Assembly (NCBI GenBank): GCA_964017125.1
Contig: OZ024905.1
Coordinates: 37,487,254 to 37,551,253 of the forward strand
Origin: Flabesymbios commensalis
Taxonomy: Eukaryota; Annelida; Polychaeta; Terebellida; Flabelligeridae
Direction of reading: 5' to 3'
Length of the DNA stretch: 64,000 nucleotides
The notes below the pieces were generated by a model. It worked only from the letters and a program-made list of their open reading frames with translations. It did not search any database and was not told the origin of the DNA. Position 1 is the stretch's first letter. Each line of letters starts with the position of its first letter. A program made the translations under genes and the position numbers. Of the stretch, positions 59,256 through 64,000 are shown piece after piece.

Positions 59256-60105
59256 TTGTATAATGTTTCCTGTTGCAGAATACCCTCTGGATGCTATGCA
59301 AATGTTCTCATGATAAAAACAAATCGGGAATACTTTGAGAATTGTTAACTGGGAACATTCTTAGAACATGCCTATAATATTTCCTGGTGCAGAATATCCC
59401 TCGAACGTTGTGCAAATGTTCTCATGACAAGAACAAATTGGGAATACTTTGAGCCACGGGAAATTGGGATGTGTCTATGCGGTGACAATCACTGCCATGT
59501 CTATACTTCTACTGAGGGAAGGAAACTTTCAAGTCCTCGTCATTTTTTAAAATGAGAAATGGACTATGTAGACTTTTGTTTTCTACCAAACAAATGCCAC
59601 CATGGCATATCTAGTTCTTGTAGCAAATTATTGATGAATTTTCAAACGGAAATCTTATAATTTACGTGCATCAATGATCATTTTATGAGCTCGATTTTGA
59701 CAGAAGCACTATTTCCAACAAAATGAGACATGTCGTGAATAATACACTGCATTATTAAGCTTACTATTATATTGAGAAGTTACTGCCTTTTGGGTTTACA
59801 CGATAGAATAGTGGCGCTGAATAGCCCCTATGTTGAGCGTGCGGGCGTGAACAAAAGGCCTAGTCTAGTATGTTGAGATTGCTGCTTCCACGATTTCAGT
59901 GAGTTACCGACCTTGTATAGAAAACCAATGAGCATATGCTGACCCTATCCCATCCAGCTGTGCTTTGAGCATTGTTAAAATGAAAACATTCGTAGAACAT
60001 GTGTATAATATTTCCTGATATAGAATATTCCCCGAATGTTATGCAAATGTTCTCATATAACAATAACAAATCGGGAACATTTTGAGAATTGTTAGCAGAA
60101 TGTTG
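59256..60105 (+). repeat. Interrupted ~115-bp tandem repeat
   Basis: Units at about 59256-59370, 59371-59453 and 59985-60105 share TATAATRTTTCCTG, AGAATATYCCYCGAATGTTR and TGCAAATGTTCTCATRA, then ACAAATCGGGAATACTTTGAG and AACATTCKTAGAACATG. About 530 bases of unrelated DNA separate the second and third units. The array starts exactly where the large satellite ends. Confidence 0.75.
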
Positions 60106-60109
60106 TGTG

Positions 60110-60460
60110 TAAGCTGGGTAGGCCCTATTAGAACCAGAATTACCCAGTAGGCATATATGACTCACAATATCAAGTTCAGTCTCTATCTTTAAAAAATCTA
60201 TGTCGTTATTCAGTCTGTAGACGACGTGTATTTATCTAATATCTAAAATGTTATAGCAAGCCCAGCTCCCCCTAGGCCTACATTGATCTTCAGTCAGGCC
60301 CTATAGATCTGCTAAATCTTAAACAAAGGTCGGTGCTGCCGTCGCCGAGTCTGAACTAGTCTCGAGGGGTCTGGAAGCAGATTGACAGTCCGCCGCCGAT
60401 AAGTGATATAATTTGGGCTGCTCCGCTTGGCAATTCAAAGCGGGCTCATTAGTACGAGAA
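60110..60460. other. Intergenic sequence
   Basis: Slightly more GC-rich than the surroundings. No recognised feature. Confidence 0.4.
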
Positions 60461-60467
60461 GATGCGG

Positions 60468-60632
60468 TCACTCGTCTTGGTATTGACTATTGTTTCCCAG
60501 CATCATCAGCATCACCACAGCGCTCTGAGACTCTTCGAAGTTGAGTCTGGGGGTGTACTGAGGAGAAGCAGAAGAATCAAGGAGTTTTTGGCAGGCAGAT
60601 TTGTAAAGTGAAGAAATCGGCTCGGCACTCAT
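60468..60632 (-). CDS. Candidate short ORF or first coding exon, unrecognised
   Basis: An ATG at 60632 with a purine at -3 opens 54 codons starting MSAEPISSLYKSACQKLLDS and including SPQYTPRLNFEESQSAVVML, ending in TGA. Composition is protein-like and richer than random local frames, but I know no family for it. A possible splice donor (GTG|GTGATG) lies inside, so it could be the first exon of a gene leading to lower coordinates. I find no second exon. The hairpin at 60642-60750 is only 9 bases upstream of the ATG, where a 5' UTR would be. Confidence 0.25.
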   Translation of the reverse strand: MSAEPISSLYKSACQKLLDSSASPQYTPRLNFEESQSAVVMLMMLGNNSQYQDE

Positions 60633-60641
60633 TGCTTCTAA

Positions 60642-60750
60642 CCCAGCAAACACGACACGTTGGAACAATGATGTTTTAATGCTGGACCAGCGTCGCAGAC
60701 GTTGGGCCAACATTAAAACATCATTGTTTCAACGTGTCGTGTTTGCTGGG
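60642..60750. mobile_element. 109-bp near-perfect hairpin, CAACGTTGG-core family
   Basis: The arms starting CCCAGCAAACACGACACGTT and ending AACGTGTCGTGTTTGCTGGG match over about 40 bases with one mismatch. The core reads GCTGGACCAGCG, CAGACGTTGGGCCAAC. The near-perfect arms suggest it is the youngest of this group in the window. Confidence 0.85.
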
Positions 60751-61300
60751 GAGATACATGTGATCCTTGTCGGGAGATGGTGAGCGATCGACAATGTCGG
60801 AAGGTCCGGGCAGCCCTATTCGGGGCTAGCTAATCTATCCTAAAAAAACAAACAAACAAACTACTGAGGGCGCCGTTTTATTTAATTCAATATTTAAAGT
60901 GTTGAAACTAGCCCCGCTCTTCTCTTGGCCTACAATAAATTAATCCTCTTGCTAGCTTGTGGGCGCCCACATAAAAAAGTCGGTCTTTGCAGCCAGTGTC
61001 TGAGTGCGGGATATTAAATTGTTTTGTGAGACCTTTATTCATAGCAAGTGAACTTCCAGCTGTACGATAGATTGATTGTTTAACAGTTACATTTGGGAAT
61101 CCGCTACCGAATCATACAATCCTAAATTATTGTAAGTTTGGTTGATTGTAAGAACCGCTGCAACATCCAGACATAGCTTCATGACCAAGTACTAAATCCA
61201 CCCACTTTACATGCTTTAGAGGAAAAAAAAGAAAAAAACGTTGTATTTGAGAATTAAAGAGCCAGCCTGGGAATGTGGCATTTTATTTACGTAAACGGTT
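60751..61300. other. Intergenic sequence
   Basis: No gene or repeat recognised; AAACAAACAAAC at about 60846 is a short simple repeat. Confidence 0.45.
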
Positions 61301-61306
61301 TATTAT

Positions 61307-63019
61307 TAACAAAGACCCTGTACAATAAGATGGTCGACTTACGGATTTCACCATACAAATGCGTGTAATACATTTTGCAGTGCTGTCCCCTTTTAACATC
61401 ATATAAAACAAGTGATAATTTCACCACTTTAGCCTCCAAATAAAAATATAATGTTTTTCAAGGCTTGACAGTTATGACAATATCTCTGCAATATTTATTT
61501 TTGCAACGAAAATAACTGCTAATATAGCAGAAAAGTTATGTTACATTATCATACAATTTCAGCGATTAAAATGTCTTCATTTAAATAACAGAAGAGCTGT
61601 GTACAGAAACTACACAAATATGTGGGCACAGAACGGGAGGGGAGTGGCGATATGTCGTCAAGCATTGCGACCACAAAGGAGATCGGGGCAAAACATTGGT
61701 AACAACCATAACTTGGCAGACGTGTCTTTTAATTCAAACTTTTAATATTTAAACAAATATATTTAGAACACAAAAGCAATATTATAAATTTATAATATGT
61801 AAACCTTCTCTCTCGGACCCCTGCAATCAATGTTACTGAGGACTGGAGCGTTAGCAGTATATTGATATTTTGAAAACAAGACACGTTCATTTTTATGACA
61901 CAATTTATTTATAGTTGAATTTTAATAATTTTCTATTACTCCTGCCGTCACTGGTAATAAGGTGTTCATTGTTTTCCCGCAGTTCATGGTGTAGCCGAAT
62001 GGGGACATAAATATGTAAAATTAACGTGAAACATGCACAACTTGCACGTGATTTAGTGTCTTTGATGAACATAATAATTTGATCTCTGTTGTGACTCCTA
62101 TGTAGAATGTGTTCAGGTATACTTCCGAAAATTCGTTCATTTTAACCAATTAATTGTATTAAGTTTTGACGTGGAACAAAAGCCACACACCTTGAATATT
62201 CAAATATTCAAAGAAATGTATGCAATTTATTATTGACATCAAAATTACTTTACTTTACTTTAAAGATATCCACTGATATATATACAAGAATATTCTACTC
62301 CTCAATAGTAAAACCCATTTGTGGCGTGAATGATTTCAACATTGAAATAATAAGCTAATTCTGTTACAGAATCGCTCAGATCAGGTGAATCAGCAGTAAC
62401 AGTAACATGCTTTATATCAACAAAATATTTCTGTTCAGTTATATTCCAAATGATAAATATGACAAATGATTAGTGTCATTAGACTATAAAATATAGTAAT
62501 AATATGTTTTCCTTTGCCCTATCTTGTTTTTCTTTGCCCGTATCGACCCAAGCACACATCGTCACCTGCCAGCAAATACGAGAAGATGAATCAATGATGT
62601 TGTAATGCTGGACCAGCATTACAAACCTTGCACCAGCATGACACTATAATTGAGTCGACGTCTCGTGTTAGCTGGGCGTCACCTGCTGTTTGTAAACAAT
62701 GCATATGCATACGGGCGCATCAACCCCTGAAGTACCAAAGGAAAGAAGACAATTTAAAGTATTGATAACTAACCAACAAATCATTGGATAAAAAATAGAA
62801 GTAAACCTCCGTCAATACTTATTTTTCTGATTTTTATGAAGTAAAGTATGTATTGTTTTTAATAGGATCAATGTCATCATTACTCGTCGTAATATGGTAA
62901 AATCATACTTGATAGATGGTAAAAGCATTAGTTCCAACTCCCAATACCGGGAGACAGCACTGAGAGCGATTTCACGTTTTGGGGAGAGTTGACTATCTTA
63001 TTGTACAGGGTCTTTGTTA
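61307..63019. mobile_element. 1.7 kb non-autonomous DNA element with 33-bp terminal inverted repeats
   Basis: The left end starts TAACAAAGACCCTGTACAAT and continues AAGATGGTCGACT (61307-61339). The inverted copy is 62987-63019, with two mismatches over 33 bases. The interior is AT-rich without a transposase frame and contains the hairpin 62568-62676. The target duplication is not obvious, so superfamily and exact ends are open. Confidence 0.65.
62568..62676. mobile_element. Diverged palindromic mini-element nested in the 1.7 kb element
   Basis: The ends GCCAGCAAATACGAGA and CTCGTGTTAGCTGGGC and the core AATGATGTTGTAATGCTGGA, CCAGCATTAC resemble the hairpin at 60642-60750 (GATGTTTTAATGCTGGACCAGC), but it is more decayed. 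Confidence 0.6.
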
Positions 63020-63660
63020 TCAATAGTATTGATTAAGTTTATTATTATCCACGTGAACGGTATATATTATAAAAAAATATCAACAACAAAATATAAATAA
63101 AAGTAATGACACAAGTAAAGTTAAGTAAGGTATACTTATGTTATATTCTACCCTTATTTAACTGTTTAACTTCACTCGTCACAATAATTCATCACAAAAT
63201 ATGAGCTATTATTTTATATATATTAGTCAGGTATGTATATCTATCTAAATCGGTTTGCTGTCATGTATTAATTCATTGTGGCAGTAATTTACATCTCAAA
63301 GTAGCCTGGGTGTTATGTTAGGAGAGTTAAATAACAGAAAAATGACGGGCGGTGACTAGCGCACCCCGTCATGTGACAAAGCCCTTTGCCTAAATAAAAT
63401 AGTTACTACGGTCCAGAACATTAAGTTGCAACACACCCGTCATAGATTTCACGGTCATAAATAATATTGCTGATTTTCTGGATGCAAATGTTATATTCAC
63501 CACAGAGACGTAGTCAGGGGCAACGCCTGCTGCTATCAGTAGCTACCCCCTATGCCTACACACATTTAGTACCTGGGTTGTAAGCCTATGTCAAAACCGT
63601 ACAATGTGCGCGTAACGTGTGGGCCTATATATCTGTATTCACTCGAGGATGACAATACGG
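63020..63660. other. Intergenic sequence
   Basis: A short hairpin (TGACGGG...CCCGTCA, about 63342-63371) is the only structure I see. Confidence 0.4.
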
Positions 63661-63664
63661 GTAG

Positions 63665-64000
63665 TTCATTTTCCATATTCGAATAAATAAAAAAGAAAGA
63701 TTTATTTTACTCCGATTCAAATAAACTATTTCCTTATTCGTATAAGGAGAAATGGAATACATTCTTTTTTCACTATGCGAATAAACTATTTTCTTATTCG
63801 TATAGATGTATAAGGGAAATGGAAATACTTTTTTTTTCTTTATTATGCTTTTACGAATAATCTATTTACTTGTTCGTATAAGGATAAGAAAATACTTTCT
63901 CTTTCGTTATGCGAATAAGCTATTTCCTTATTCTAATAAAGAAAAAACAAATATTCATTTTCCATATTTGAATGAACTATTCATTTATTTGAATACGGAC
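63665..64000 (+). repeat. AT-rich tandem repeat (about 57-76 bp) running off the window
   Basis: The phrase GCGAATAAACTATTTCCTTATTCGTATAAGG and variants recurs with CTATT at about 63726, 63786, 63862, 63920 and 63977. Each unit pairs GAATAA with TTATTC across the CTATTT, so units are imperfect palindromes. The array continues beyond the right edge. Confidence 0.75.

Noticed and set aside
1-64000. CRISPR arrays, operons or bacterial-type features
   Set aside because: The window is clearly eukaryotic; the tandem repeats have no spacer structure of the CRISPR kind.

Overview
This 64 kb window is animal nuclear DNA: AT-rich, intron-containing, and dominated by transposons and tandem repeats. The organism is probably a marine invertebrate. 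This rests on a DAXX-type histone chaperone gene with GT-AG introns, several LINE families, a tRNA-derived SINE, many short palindromic DNA elements with CAACGTTGG-like cores, and dispersed GGCGGCCATTTTGAA-type repeats. I cannot assign a phylum from sequence alone.

Genes. The only host gene I can support firmly is the 3' part of a DAXX homologue on the + strand, six exons between 44 and 8720. It enters the window inside the conserved helical histone-binding domain and ends with a 572-codon acidic and serine-rich last exon closing in IIILSDSD, a DAXX-type C-terminal SUMO-interacting motif. Weak candidates are an unrecognised coding relic near 19.4-19.8 kb (-), a relic near 22.2-22.5 kb (+), and a short ATG-initiated ORF at 60468-60632 (-).

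Repeats, 8.7-30 kb. In order: a TTAA-flanked miniature element (9283-9526), SINE-like sequence (10.8 kb), a tRNA-derived SINE (11.5-11.8 kb, -), a 160-bp satellite (12.87-14.02 kb), a 4.9 kb unit bounded by 0.4 kb direct repeats (14029-18934, a likely LTR-type fossil), a LINE 3' fragment (23.7-24.5 kb, -), a Ty3/Gypsy-type pol fossil (about 26.7-27.6 kb, -), and two opposed copies of one repeat, each abutting CAG-like sequence. Beside one of these copies the CAG-like sequence forms a 1.6 kb, 18-bp-period array (28.0-29.6 kb).

Repeats, 30-46.8 kb. A degenerate ~365-bp tandem array (30.4-32.6 kb) has an inverted outlier at 33.1-33.7 kb. More TTAA-flanked elements follow (34.6-35.7 and 38.6-38.9 kb), then a LINE 3' tail (36.8-37.8 kb), palindromic mini-elements, two opposed 16-bp minisatellites (41.8 and 44.3 kb), a TA-flanked miniature transposon nested in an older repeat (43157-43534), and a small integrase-like fossil (46.6-46.8 kb).

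Repeats, 46.8-64 kb. A large satellite (about 46.86-59.25 kb) is built of short units with palindromic cores and organised into a nearly identical 2,063-bp higher-order repeat. Two LINEs are inserted in it: a 5'-truncated CR1/L2-type copy (47.05-48.86 kb, -), and a 4.0 kb copy (54245-58234, +) with a 7-bp target duplication and a CTGT-repeat tail. The right end holds a ~115-bp interrupted repeat, a 109-bp near-perfect hairpin, a 1.7 kb element with 33-bp terminal inverted repeats (61307-63019), and an AT-rich tandem repeat running off the edge.

The most notable structures are the 2,063-bp higher-order satellite, the shared TTAA-flanked inverted-repeat architecture of five miniature elements, the repeat family adjacent to CAG-like sequence, and the multi-SIM and KLPLS-repeat tail of the DAXX homologue.
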